Below, in pieces: positions 17,929-26,723 of a stretch of 64,000 nt of DNA (its first letter is position 1; every line of letters starts with the position of its first letter). The translations under genes and the position numbers were made by a program. The stretch is from DATGUN01 sp035301285 (GTDB lineage Bacteria; Bacillota; Bacilli; Bacillales; Amphibacillaceae): the NCBI GenBank assembly GCA_035301285.1, contig DATGUN010000012.1, positions 1 to 64,000 of the forward strand. The letters are read 5' to 3'. Under the pieces are notes generated by a model. It worked only from the letters and a program-made list of their open reading frames with translations, did no database searches and was not told the DNA's origin.

Positions 17929-18447
17929 ATGAAAAAGTTAACAATGGTTTTATTTGCAGCAATGTTGTTTGTATTGGGTGCTTGTTCGAGTGATAATAAT
18001 GAGAATGCATCATCAAATGATGCGAATGATAATAATACCGTGGAAAATCAAGTATCAGATAATGATGCAAATAATGATAATGCGATGAACAATGAGGAAG
18101 AATCGGATAATAACGTCGACAGCAATGACAACAATGCTGCTAATGATAACAATGTCAACGACGACAATAATGCAGATAATAATGATGACAATAACGATTC
18201 AGACGATAATGATAAAGCATCTGATAGTGATTTAGCTGATTTCCCTGAATATGATACATTGGTCGATGAAATTGATGTTGATTCATTGGATGCCGAAATT
18301 GAAACGGATAATCCAAACAAACGTGTTATTTTATATTCTGATGGCGGTGAAAAGGTCAGTAAGAGCATTTTCATTAAAAAGAAAGACCGCTTAAAAATCA
18401 TTGATTTCGATGATGACGGGGAAATTTTCAACGACGTGATCAAATAA
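17929..18447 (+). CDS. Lipoprotein with long Asn/Asp-rich linker, unknown function
   Basis: A 172-residue protein. Residues 1-18 are a signal peptide ending in lipobox LGAC, with Cys19 predicted lipidated. Residues about 20-105 are almost entirely N, D, S and E, a flexible, extremely acidic tether. The C-terminal 65 residues are ordered-looking (RVILYSDGGEKVSKSIF, RLKIIDFDDDGEIF) and match no family I recognise. It should be anchored to the outer membrane face. The ATG at 17929 is preferred over the TTG at 17923 because GGAG lies 9 bases before it. Lipoproteins at 56320 and 60363 share the same build, though their end domains differ. Confidence 0.8.
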   Translation: MKKLTMVLFAAMLFVLGACSSDNNENASSNDANDNNTVENQVSDNDANNDNAMNNEEESDNNVDSNDNNAANDNNVNDDNNADNNDDNNDSDDNDKASDSDLADFPEYDTLVDEIDVDSLDAEIETDNPNKRVILYSDGGEKVSKSIFIKKKDRLKIIDFDDDGEIFNDVIK

Positions 18448-18583
18448 TCATTGAACCGGTCCATCAGTTTGAGACACGTATTGTATGATGGATGTGACAT
18501 TTGAGTGGGTCATACGCGTTATGGTTCATTTATAAAGGGAAGATATAGCACTGTTTTGTACAAGTTATACATGATGTTAAATA

Positions 18584-18628
18584 AAACAACTGGCCATATA
18601 TAAGTATGGTCCCAGTTGTTTTTATTTT
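18584..18628 (+). terminator. Terminator after the lipoprotein gene
   Basis: AACAACTGG..CCATA pairs with TATGG..CCAGTTGTT, followed by TTTATTTT. It may also serve the convergent SDR gene. Confidence 0.8.
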
Positions 18629-18677
18629 ATGTGACGTAAATATAGGTGTTGGTTGATCTGTTGTAAATTCTGTTACG

Positions 18678-19442
18678 CTAGTCAGCTTCCATACCGCCAT
18701 CAACATTATAGAGAGAACCAGTGACGAAGGAAGCATTGTCAGATGCTAAAAAGTAAACAATTTCGGCGACTTCCTGTGGCATGCCAAAACGCCCAAGAGG
18801 TATGCCTTGCTTAAGTGCTTCGGCAGAAATGGAAGGATCGTCTGGTGAGAGGTTTTGCTGTATGTCATCGAGCATTTGGGTGTCAATGGCTGCTGGAGCT
18901 ACGGCATTGACTCGTATGTTGGAAGGAGCGGCTTCCAGTGCTGCGGTTTTGGTTAAACCAGCGACAGCATGCTTAGATGCGATGTATCCAGCCATTCCCG
19001 CTGACCCTATATATGCAGCGTTTGAGGCTGTGTTGATGATGCAGCCATGACCTTGTGCATCCATATGACGCAGGACATGCTTGAGTCCTAGGAAAACACC
19101 TGTTGTGTTAATGGCCATTATTTTTTCAAACGTGTTTTTATCGAGATCAGTGATCGATTGATATGGGCCGTTAATGCCTGCGTTATTATAGAATATGTCT
19201 ATTTTCCCAAATGCGTCTATCGTTTGTGTGACATATTCCATAACATCATCTTCATCTGTCACATCGCCTTGAATGGTTATTATATGTTCATTGTCACCAT
19301 GTAAACTGTTTTTGACTTTTTCTAGCGCATCTTTACTAATGTCTACTAAAGCAATTTTGGCACCGTTATTTAGAAACTTTTGTGCTGTTGCCTGTCCAAT
19401 CCCGCCAGCTCCACCCGTAATCAATACAACTTTATCTTCCAT
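18678..19442 (-). CDS. Short-chain dehydrogenase/reductase (classical SDR)
   Basis: A 254-residue NAD(P)-dependent oxidoreductase. The cofactor motif TGGAGGIGQ starts at about residue 10, the NNAG structural motif is present, and the Ser-Tyr-Lys triad lies in NTASNAAY..GYIASKHA. After the first strand an Asp (LVDIS) suggests NAD(H) preference. Substrate is unknown; 3-oxoacyl-ACP reductase-like and sugar/polyol dehydrogenases share this layout. The ATG at 19442 is preferred over 19448 because AAGGAGG lies 8 bases upstream. A cre-like site 30 bases upstream suggests CcpA control. Confidence 0.88.
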   Translation of the reverse strand: MEDKVVLITGGAGGIGQATAQKFLNNGAKIALVDISKDALEKVKNSLHGDNEHIITIQGDVTDEDDVMEYVTQTIDAFGKIDIFYNNAGINGPYQSITDLDKNTFEKIMAINTTGVFLGLKHVLRHMDAQGHGCIINTASNAAYIGSAGMAGYIASKHAVAGLTKTAALEAAPSNIRVNAVAPAAIDTQMLDDIQQNLSPDDPSISAEALKQGIPLGRFGMPQEVAEIVYFLASDNASFVTGSLYNVDGGMEAD

Positions 19443-19472
19443 TATCATTCCCTCCTTATAAATCTATCATAT

Positions 19473-19486
19473 AGCAAACGCTTACA
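19473..19486. promoter_or_regulatory. cre-like site (CcpA operator) upstream of the SDR gene
   Basis: AGCAAACGCTTACA matches 12 of 14 positions of the consensus TGWAARCGYTWNCW. It sits just upstream of the SDR ribosome binding site, a position typical of repression. Confidence 0.5.
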
Positions 19487-19677
19487 TTTATCTATCTATT
19501 TGATTAATGTTGCGATTCGTTCCTGACTTAAATGGATTCCATGACTATGTTTTTATGGATTCATTTTTATCATGCCACATCTTTCTTTTCAATTTTCTAC
19601 GGGTATGAGACAATAGGCCCATGTGTTATGATATGACATGCAAAAAAGTTTTACAGGAATATGGGGGAGGATTGACG

Positions 19678-20844
19678 ATGAAAGTTGCAGTGGCAGGAAC
19701 AGGGTATGTGGGATTGTCGAACGCAGTATTACTGGCTCAGCACAATGAGGTTATAGCGCTTGATATCCTTGAGGAAAAGGTAGATTTGATCAATGATAAA
19801 AAATCACCGATTGAAGATAAGGATATCGCACATTATCTAGAACATAATGGATTGAATTTAACCGCAACCACAAATAGTGTCGAAGCCTTTAAAAATGCAG
19901 ATTATGTGATTATATCAACGCCGACCAACTATGATCCAGACCGGAATTATTTTGATACATCGACGGTTGAACAAGTGATCAGACAAGTATTGGAATCAAA
20001 TCCAGATGCAGTCATGGTCATCAAGTCAACGGTTCCGGTCGGATATACGAAGGAAATCAGTGAAACATTCAATACTGAAAACATTATTTTCTCACCGGAA
20101 TTTTTAAGGGAAGGACAAGCATTGCACGATAACCTTTACCCATCACGCATTATCGTTGGTGAACGATCGGAACGAGCAAAAACGTTTGCTCAACTGCTTG
20201 AAGAAGGTGCGCTGAAGGAAGATATCGATGTACTGTTCACAAATTCAACCGAAGCTGAAGCGATTAAATTATTTGCGAATACATATTTGGCCATGCGTGT
20301 GTCATTCTTCAATGAGCTGGATTCTTATGCGGAAGTGAGAGGACTTGATGCAAAACAAATTATCGAAGGGGTCGGATTCGATCCACGTATTGGAAGCCAT
20401 TATAATAATCCGTCATTCGGTTATGGTGGCTATTGTTTGCCAAAAGACACGAAACAGCTTCTTGCCAACTATGAAAATGTGCCGAATAATATCATGCAGG
20501 CAATTGTGGATGCCAACCGGACAAGAAAAGATCATGTCGCGAATATGATTTTGAACCGCGAACCAAACGTTGTCGGAATTTACCGTCTGACAATGAAGAC
20601 TGATTCTGATAACTTCAGACAATCGGCAATACAAGGTGTCATGAAGCGGATTAAGGCAAAAGGTATCGAAGTGATCGTCTATGAACCTAACATGAGTGAT
20701 GAAACATTTTACAATTCCCGTGTCGTAAACGATTTTGATGCATTCAAAGCCGAGGCTGACGTCATCGTGGCGAACCGATTGGATACCCATTTACGTGATG
20801 TTGCGGGAAAGGTCTACACCCGAGACTTGTTCAGCCGAGATTGA
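19678..20844 (+). CDS. ugd: UDP-glucose 6-dehydrogenase, HasB type
   Basis: Oxidises UDP-glucose to UDP-glucuronate with two NAD+, supplying uronic acid for capsule or exopolysaccharide. It has the N-terminal Rossmann motif GTGYVGLS, ISTPTNYDP, the IKSTVPVGYT block, FSPEFLREG, and the catalytic Cys in GYGGYCLPKDTKQLL. At 388 residues it matches the short streptococcal HasB group more closely than the B. subtilis TuaD type (about 460). Start 19678 follows GGGGGAGG; the frame extends upstream to 19621 without a site. No glycosyltransferase or polymer genes adjoin it, so it stands alone with its own terminator. Confidence 0.93.
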   Translation: MKVAVAGTGYVGLSNAVLLAQHNEVIALDILEEKVDLINDKKSPIEDKDIAHYLEHNGLNLTATTNSVEAFKNADYVIISTPTNYDPDRNYFDTSTVEQVIRQVLESNPDAVMVIKSTVPVGYTKEISETFNTENIIFSPEFLREGQALHDNLYPSRIIVGERSERAKTFAQLLEEGALKEDIDVLFTNSTEAEAIKLFANTYLAMRVSFFNELDSYAEVRGLDAKQIIEGVGFDPRIGSHYNNPSFGYGGYCLPKDTKQLLANYENVPNNIMQAIVDANRTRKDHVANMILNREPNVVGIYRLTMKTDSDNFRQSAIQGVMKRIKAKGIEVIVYEPNMSDETFYNSRVVNDFDAFKAEADVIVANRLDTHLRDVAGKVYTRDLFSRD

Positions 20845-20891
20845 ATTAGGATTCATTCAACTATGTTTACAATGGATATAACATACGATTG

Positions 20892-20923
20892 AAAAAAGTG
20901 CTTCCGATTGGAGGCACTTTTTT
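20892..20923 (+). terminator. Terminator of ugd
   Basis: Stem AAAAAAGTGCTTCC / GGAGGCACTTTTTT with loop GATT, T-rich tail. Confidence 0.9.
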
Positions 20924-21672
20924 CATGCACGATTTTGTCTTCAGGTCGCGCGATTCCGTCCCCGAGTCGTGCGATTTTTCCTTCAGTTAAATCCATTTGT
21001 CGTGTTTTAATCAAATAATACTGAGTACCTTATTTTGGACTAGTTCTTTTGGCTTATATTGAGAGGGAAGCTAGTTTTTTATGCTCATTTTACGTTGATT
21101 CGACAGAATTCGACAACCTTTTATCTGGAAATCTATTATGCTTACATTTCACTTAATAGAAAAATATCTGACTTCCTCACTAGAATATGAATCTGGTTTC
21201 CTGGTTTATATATTTTCATGTCTGGTTTATGTTCGTGTATCAAATGGGTGACCGGTCTACATTTTTTCAGATTTACAAGAATAAAAATTCAGATTATTTT
21301 TGATTTATTTTGGGGGAAGGTCTGCATTCATGTTTGATCTACTTTAAAGAAAAAATCCGCATTCTCGCTTATATGACTTTGAAGAAAAAAGTCCTGAATC
21401 CCTGCTAAATAAAGAAAAAATCCCTGTTTCTCTTTTTTATTGCGATGGGTTGATTTTAAAGGTAACGCACCACAATGTGTGGCCAATGAATATGATGCAA
21501 ACAGATTTGCAACATGCGTTCCCGGTATCATTCATATTTAAGTCTGATCATTCGAAAGGGGGGGTGTATCTGACATTAGGCTATCCTGTGAAAGGCGTGC
21601 CACAAATGGAAATCGGCGCGTGGTCATTTTAGGAAGACTGACGTTACATTTCATTTGATAGGAGGGGTGGGA
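20924..21672. other. 750-base noncoding stretch with degenerate repeats before nagZ
   Basis: Near 20927-21000 two imperfect copies of a CGATTTT..CTTCAG unit occur. Between about 21140 and 21270 TCTGGTTT-type units recur. Near 21350-21445 three units begin with AAAGAAAAAAtCC. At 21441-21635 a 60-codon frame (ending GYPVKGVPQMEIGAWSF) is open but has no start site. No complete gene is supported. Confidence 0.5.
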
Positions 21673-23724
21673 TTGAAAAAGAATCACTTTTCGTTATGGA
21701 TGTCGTTCGTGCTCATTTTTACAATGGGGCTTTCGCCTGGCTTTGCAGAGGCTGACAACTCCGGAACTACAGATGACGGCAACCAAGTGGATGAGATAGA
21801 CGATATGATCGATGCCATGAGCATCGAGGAGAAAGTGGGGCAGCTGTTCATTATCCATGCATATGGTGAAACGCCGACAGATGAAGCTTATGAAGATACG
21901 AATCTGGAAAACAATCGTGGAGGCAAGAATTTCAAGGAAATCATCGAAAACTATCATATTGGAGGCGTCATCTATTTCAATTGGTCTCATAACATAGGGA
22001 CCCCGGTCGATGTCGATCAGGTAAACGCGCTGTCCAATGGACTCCAGGAGATTGCGATGGATGAGGATAATGCGATTCCTCTGCTTATTTCAACCGATCA
22101 GGAAGGCGGCATTGTACAGAGAGTAACGAGCCCTGGTACCGTATTTCCGGGTAACATGGCACTCGGTGCGACCCAATCGGAGGAATATGCTTTTGAGATG
22201 GCTAGCATCTTGGGAAATGAGTTAAAAAGTCTCGGCATCAATACAGATTTTGCACCATCGCTGGATGTCAATATGAATGCCGACAATCCGGTCATTGGGG
22301 TGCGTTCCATCAGTGAAAATCCCGATCTGGTATCTGAGCTTGGCATCGCACAGATCGAAGGATTTCAGGATGAAAACATCATCGCATCTGCCAAACACTT
22401 TCCCGGACATGGAGACACAGAAACAGACTCACATTCGGGGCTTCCGGTCATCGATCATGACTTGGAAACATTGGAAGAAGTGGACTTGAAGCCATTCAGG
22501 GATGCGATTGATGCCGGCATCGATTCGATTATGACTGCGCATATCGAAGTGCCGGTGTTGGATGATTCCGGGTTACCTGCAACGCTTTCCAAACCGATTT
22601 TGACTGGTTTGTTGCGAGAGGAAATGGGCTATGATGGGTTGATCATCACAGATAGTCTTGGTATGGCGGGTGTCAATGAAATCTATCCGCCAGAAGAAGT
22701 TCCAGTCGAAGCTTTGAAAGCCGGTGCAGATGTTTTGTTGAATCCACCTAATGTGGACGCGGCCTATAATGGTGTGCTCGATGCAGTTGAGTCAGGGGAA
22801 ATCAGTGAGGACCGCTTGGATGAATCGGTTTACCGGATCTTAGCGGAAAAGATGGACAAAAATTTATTTGACGATCCTTATACAGACCCGGAAGAGGTTG
22901 AAAACGTCGGAACAGATGCGCATCTACAGGCAGCAGAGGAAATGGCGGAAAAAAGCATCACGCTTGTTCAAAACAACGATGACCTTTTGCCTCTTGATAC
23001 CGAATCAGGTGAATCGATCTTCATCACTGGTCCAGAAGATGCACAGCCTGAAAAGTTGTCTGAGCAATTGGCTGGCAAAGACTTTGATGTTACACATTTT
23101 CAAACGGATACCAGTCCGACAGATGACCAAATTGAAAGCGCTGTTGAGCAAGCGGAATCAGCTGATAAAGTGATTGTGGCAACGTATACAGCCAATACCA
23201 ATGATGCGCAACAGGAACTCGTTCATGAATTGGAAAAAACAGATGCCGCAGTAATTGTGGCGGCACTTGGCAACCCGTATGATTTACAAGCTTTTCCGGA
23301 TGTAGATGCCTATATCAACACGTATAGCTATCTTGATGTGTCCATACCTGCCTTGGCCAATGTTATCTCAGGTGACACGAACCCATTCGGTGTTTTGCCC
23401 GTAGCGATTCCAGATAACTATGAATTGGGACACAGCCTTGATTATATTGATACGGAACTTTCCGCTGAGGGGATGACGGCGCTCGTGGATAATCTGGAAG
23501 AAGCGGGCGAATTGGACGAGGCGACTTCCCATGATCTGCAATTGCATTTAACGGCTGTCAGCCATTATGAAAAAAATGAGGCAAAAGAAAAAGTCATCAA
23601 ACATATGGAAAACTTTAAAACGATGACGAACGTCCTGAGGGATGATGACACGTTATCACATAAGGCTCACAGTTATCTGGAGACAGAAGCCGAAAACCTG
23701 ATCCGGGAATGGAGAAGTCGTTAA
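21673..23724 (+). CDS. nagZ: Exported exo-beta-N-acetylglucosaminidase NagZ (GH3) with C-terminal FIMAH-like module
   Basis: Removes terminal GlcNAc from peptidoglycan fragments outside the cell. The signal peptide (KKNHFSLWMSFVLIF) is followed by a GH3 TIM barrel: DQEGGIVQR, KHFPGHGDT, the catalytic Asp-His pair in TDSHSGLP, and the nucleophile Asp in ITDSLGM. A second alpha/beta domain follows from about residue 415. The last 65 residues (HDLQLHLTAVSHYE..VIKHMENFK) are a separate acidic helical module absent from B. subtilis NagZ and shared with NamZ next door and with the gene at base 3. Start TTG 21673 is chosen because ATAGGAGG lies 7-8 bases before it; upstream in-frame codons are the ribosome site itself. 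683 residues. namZ follows after 45 bases. Confidence 0.93.
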   Translation: MKKNHFSLWMSFVLIFTMGLSPGFAEADNSGTTDDGNQVDEIDDMIDAMSIEEKVGQLFIIHAYGETPTDEAYEDTNLENNRGGKNFKEIIENYHIGGVIYFNWSHNIGTPVDVDQVNALSNGLQEIAMDEDNAIPLLISTDQEGGIVQRVTSPGTVFPGNMALGATQSEEYAFEMASILGNELKSLGINTDFAPSLDVNMNADNPVIGVRSISENPDLVSELGIAQIEGFQDENIIASAKHFPGHGDTETDSHSGLPVIDHDLETLEEVDLKPFRDAIDAGIDSIMTAHIEVPVLDDSGLPATLSKPILTGLLREEMGYDGLIITDSLGMAGVNEIYPPEEVPVEALKAGADVLLNPPNVDAAYNGVLDAVESGEISEDRLDESVYRILAEKMDKNLFDDPYTDPEEVENVGTDAHLQAAEEMAEKSITLVQNNDDLLPLDTESGESIFITGPEDAQPEKLSEQLAGKDFDVTHFQTDTSPTDDQIESAVEQAESADKVIVATYTANTNDAQQELVHELEKTDAAVIVAALGNPYDLQAFPDVDAYINTYSYLDVSIPALANVISGDTNPFGVLPVAIPDNYELGHSLDYIDTELSAEGMTALVDNLEEAGELDEATSHDLQLHLTAVSHYEKNEAKEKVIKHMENFKTMTNVLRDDDTLSHKAHSYLETEAENLIREWRSR

Positions 23725-23769
23725 TAGTCAAGGGGATATCTTCAATATCATTTCTAAGGGAGGATCGTT

Positions 23770-25302
23770 ATGAAAAAAAGTTATCTCATCGGTGTTCCTA
23801 CGTTTCTTTTGATGATGGCACTCGCTTTTTACATTGTATCCAGTGATAACGTGCATAGCGAAAACACCCAAGATGATGAGGCATCATTGGAACTGGGGGT
23901 TGATGTTCTGTTAAATGAACGTCTCGATGAACTCGACGGAAAAAGTGTCGGGTTGATTACGAATCCGACGGGTGTCGATCAGGAATTAAACAGTATCGTG
24001 GATATGTTGTACGAAGATGATGGGATTGACCTTGTGGCACTTTATGGACCGGAACATGGTGTCCGTGGCGGTGCACAAGCGGGTGAGGATGTCGATTACT
24101 ATATTGATGAACGTACAGGCCTCCCCGTTTACAGTTTGTATGGCGATACAAGAAAGCCGACACCGGAAATGCTTGAGGGTGTAGATGTTTTATTATTTGA
24201 TATACAGGATGTCGGGGCCCGTTTCTATACGTATATCTATACAATGGCCTATGCGATGGAAGCCGCAGAAGAAAATGACATTGAAATGATTGTTTTGGAT
24301 AGGCCGAATCCGATTTCCGGCGGGAATGTTGAGGGACCGGTGCTTGATGAAGAGTACGCATCATTTGTCGGTATGTATGCGATTCCGCAACAGCATGGTA
24401 TGACGGTCGGCGAGCTTGCTGAATTATTCAATGATGAATTTGACATTGGTGCTGATCTGGACGTCATTGAAATGAATGGTTGGGAGCGGACGATGCATTA
24501 TGATGATACGACGCTTCCATGGGTCATGCCATCCCCGAACATGCCTACCCTTGATACAGCCATCGTGTATCCGGGTGCCGCCTTATTTGAGGGGACGAAT
24601 ATTTCTGAAGGACGTGGTACAGCCAAACCGTTTGAACTGATCGGTGCTCCGTTTATCACCGGTGAAGATTTGGCTGATGAATTGTCAGAGATGGGGCTGG
24701 AAGGTGTTGAATTCCGAGCTGCTTATTTCACACCGCAATTTTCAAAACATGAAGGTGAACTATCGGGTGGAATCGAAATCTATGTGACCGACCGAAGTTC
24801 CTATGATTCTGTGAAAACAGGTCTCACGATCGTCAAAACCATTCACGATATGTATCCGGATGATTTTGAGTTCCGAGAAGAAGATGATGCGGGTATATCG
24901 TTTTTTGATCAGTTGATCGGAAACGGCTGGGTACGCGATATGATTGAAGAAGGGGACTCAGTGGATGACATTGTCGTAGAATGGCAATCTGACTTGGATG
25001 ACTTCAAAGAATTGCGCAGGGATTACTTGATCTACACCACTCATTCAGAAGAGATTCAAGAGCTTGTGGACGACCTTGAAGAAAGCGGTGATATCAAAGA
25101 TGGTGATACAGCACATGACTTGACGTTACATCTGACAGCCATCGGACAGTTTGAAGAGAACGGTAAAGCCGATAAAGTGGTGAAACATACCAATGGTTTC
25201 AAGACCTTGGTCGACTATCAAAAAGAAGAGGACTTGATAACCGTGGCCGCCCAAGAGAAACTAAAGCAGAAAGCAGATGCCTTGTTGACACAGTGGGAGT
25301 AA
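23770..25302 (+). CDS. namZ: Exo-beta-N-acetylmuramidase NamZ (DUF1343/GH171) with C-terminal FIMAH-like module
   Basis: Cleaves MurNAc from the non-reducing end of peptidoglycan pieces, working in alternation with NagZ. The N-terminal 27 residues are a signal peptide or anchor. The family core follows: GLITNPTGV, ALYGPEHGVRG, LPVYSLYGDTRKP, LLFDIQDVGARFYTYI, VLDRPNPI, and LFEGTNISEGRGT. B. subtilis YbbC has this core but ends near residue 415. Here about 65 extra residues (HDLTLHLTAIGQFE..VVKHTNGFK) repeat the module found at the end of NagZ. The gene lies 45 bases after nagZ, with AGGGAGGAT before the ATG, so the two are cotranscribed. 510 residues. Confidence 0.93.
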   Translation: MKKSYLIGVPTFLLMMALAFYIVSSDNVHSENTQDDEASLELGVDVLLNERLDELDGKSVGLITNPTGVDQELNSIVDMLYEDDGIDLVALYGPEHGVRGGAQAGEDVDYYIDERTGLPVYSLYGDTRKPTPEMLEGVDVLLFDIQDVGARFYTYIYTMAYAMEAAEENDIEMIVLDRPNPISGGNVEGPVLDEEYASFVGMYAIPQQHGMTVGELAELFNDEFDIGADLDVIEMNGWERTMHYDDTTLPWVMPSPNMPTLDTAIVYPGAALFEGTNISEGRGTAKPFELIGAPFITGEDLADELSEMGLEGVEFRAAYFTPQFSKHEGELSGGIEIYVTDRSSYDSVKTGLTIVKTIHDMYPDDFEFREEDDAGISFFDQLIGNGWVRDMIEEGDSVDDIVVEWQSDLDDFKELRRDYLIYTTHSEEIQELVDDLEESGDIKDGDTAHDLTLHLTAIGQFEENGKADKVVKHTNGFKTLVDYQKEEDLITVAAQEKLKQKADALLTQWE

Positions 25303-25472
25303 ACCCAAAAACGGGGTGAGGTTTGCTGGTAAAAGCGTATCCATTTGTAATGAATAAGAACGCGTGAGCATGCGCGTGTTCACCGAATGCACATGCGCCC
25401 CGGATACAAATCATGATCTATTTAGTGACAAAGAAGCATGGTATCGAAAAGCATATGGCAAGGAGATATGAT

Positions 25473-26027
25473 ATGCAGCGAATGTTACACATCCTCAAAC
25501 AAACCAAATTGAATAGAAAATATCTCATTCTTGCGGCCGGTTACATGGCTTTTATGATTGTTGTTGTCATGAGTTCTCCGACCAATGCATCTTTTACAGA
25601 TGAAACAACCATAAAGGGTCATATGAAGACTGAGGTTGAATTCGAGGAAGATGATATGACATCATCAGACGAGAATGACGAAGATGAGAGCAATCAAGAT
25701 ACCTCAGATGAAAGTGAAGAGACATCGCAGAAGAATGACACCCCGGAAAACTCAGATGACAAATCCAGTGAAGATGTATCCGGTAAGGATGAAGAAGATG
25801 ATGCATCCGAAGAAAATTCCGACCGCGAGAATTTGGAGGACAATCAGAACGTATCAGATGATAAACACGACAAGAATACTTCCGGCTCCGATCAGTCAAC
25901 ACAGGATCAGGAAGAAACCAAGGACAAAGGCGTGGAAACAGACGCGAACAAAGCATCAGATGTTGACGAGACTGACGAAACGACGTCAGATCAAGAAACG
26001 GAAAACAACACAGACGGTAATGAGTAG
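25473..26027 (+). CDS. Exported acidic protein, TapA-like accessory of the TasA locus
   Basis: A 184-residue protein with one N-terminal hydrophobic segment (LILAAGYMAFMIVVVMSS) followed by TNASFTDETTIKG, resembling the processed region of TapA and TasA-type SipW substrates. The remaining 110 residues are a low-complexity D/E/S/T tail. B. subtilis TapA similarly carries a charged disordered C-terminus and helps TasA fibres assemble, but its ordered N-domain is missing here, so the equivalence is an inference from order and layout. Start 25473 follows AAGGAG at 7 bases; the open frame from 25413 has no site. sipW follows after 55 bases. Confidence 0.65.
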   Translation: MQRMLHILKQTKLNRKYLILAAGYMAFMIVVVMSSPTNASFTDETTIKGHMKTEVEFEEDDMTSSDENDEDESNQDTSDESEETSQKNDTPENSDDKSSEDVSGKDEEDDASEENSDRENLEDNQNVSDDKHDKNTSGSDQSTQDQEETKDKGVETDANKASDVDETDETTSDQETENNTDGNE

Positions 26028-26082
26028 TGCCATTTTATTCATCAGTACTGTGAGCTAGAATGAGCGAATGGAGTGACCGTTC

Positions 26083-26643
26083 ATGATTGTCAAAAATGGT
26101 ATCAAAGCATTGAAAAATATTGTAACCATCCTGTTGTTTGCCGTTTTGTTTATCCTATTGTTTGTCGTTGTGTCGATGAAGGCTTCAGGTGGTGAAGCAG
26201 GTCTCTTTGGCTATCAGATCAAATCGGTTCTGTCCGGATCGATGGAGCCTGGGATTCAAACCGGTTCGATTATAGCAGTGAAAGAAACAGATACGACACA
26301 TCACTTCGAAAAAGGTGACGTCATTACGTTCCTCACTGATGAGGGTATGGTCGTGACACACCGAATCGAGCAGGTCAAGAAGGACGGTCAAACGTATATT
26401 ACAAAAGGTGATGCCAATGATGGCGCAGACCTGGATCCGGTCATGCAGGAGAACATTATCGGGAAGTATAGCGGTGTGACCGTTCCTTATGTCGGTTATG
26501 CCATGAGTTTTCTCAACTCCAGCAAGGGTGCTGCGCTCTTGATGGTATTACCGGGTATTGGGTTGGTCATTTATTCAATCATTCAAATCAGACAAGCAAT
26601 ACGAACGCTGGGACGTTCTCAGAACAAATTGGAAGCAAATTGA
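26083..26643 (+). CDS. sipW: ER-type signal peptidase I SipW
   Basis: Membrane signal peptidase that matures TasA-type fibre proteins. It has 186 residues, an N-terminal helix, the active-site Ser53 in SGSMEP, and in place of the bacterial-type Lys a His in VVTHRIEQV, the mark of the ER/SipW class. KGDAND follows, and a second helix lies near the C-terminus (LLMVLPGIGLVIYSII). It sits between the acidic exported protein and the TasA-like gene, the same order as tapA-sipW-tasA. The ATG follows GGAGTGA. Confidence 0.95.
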   Translation: MIVKNGIKALKNIVTILLFAVLFILLFVVVSMKASGGEAGLFGYQIKSVLSGSMEPGIQTGSIIAVKETDTTHHFEKGDVITFLTDEGMVVTHRIEQVKKDGQTYITKGDANDGADLDPVMQENIIGKYSGVTVPYVGYAMSFLNSSKGAALLMVLPGIGLVIYSIIQIRQAIRTLGRSQNKLEAN

Positions 26644-26723
26644 ATCCAGTTGAAGGACAACGTTTTTTCAGTGGATGAAGTATAACAAACAACATATTTA
26701 AAATAATGAAAGGGGAATTATTG

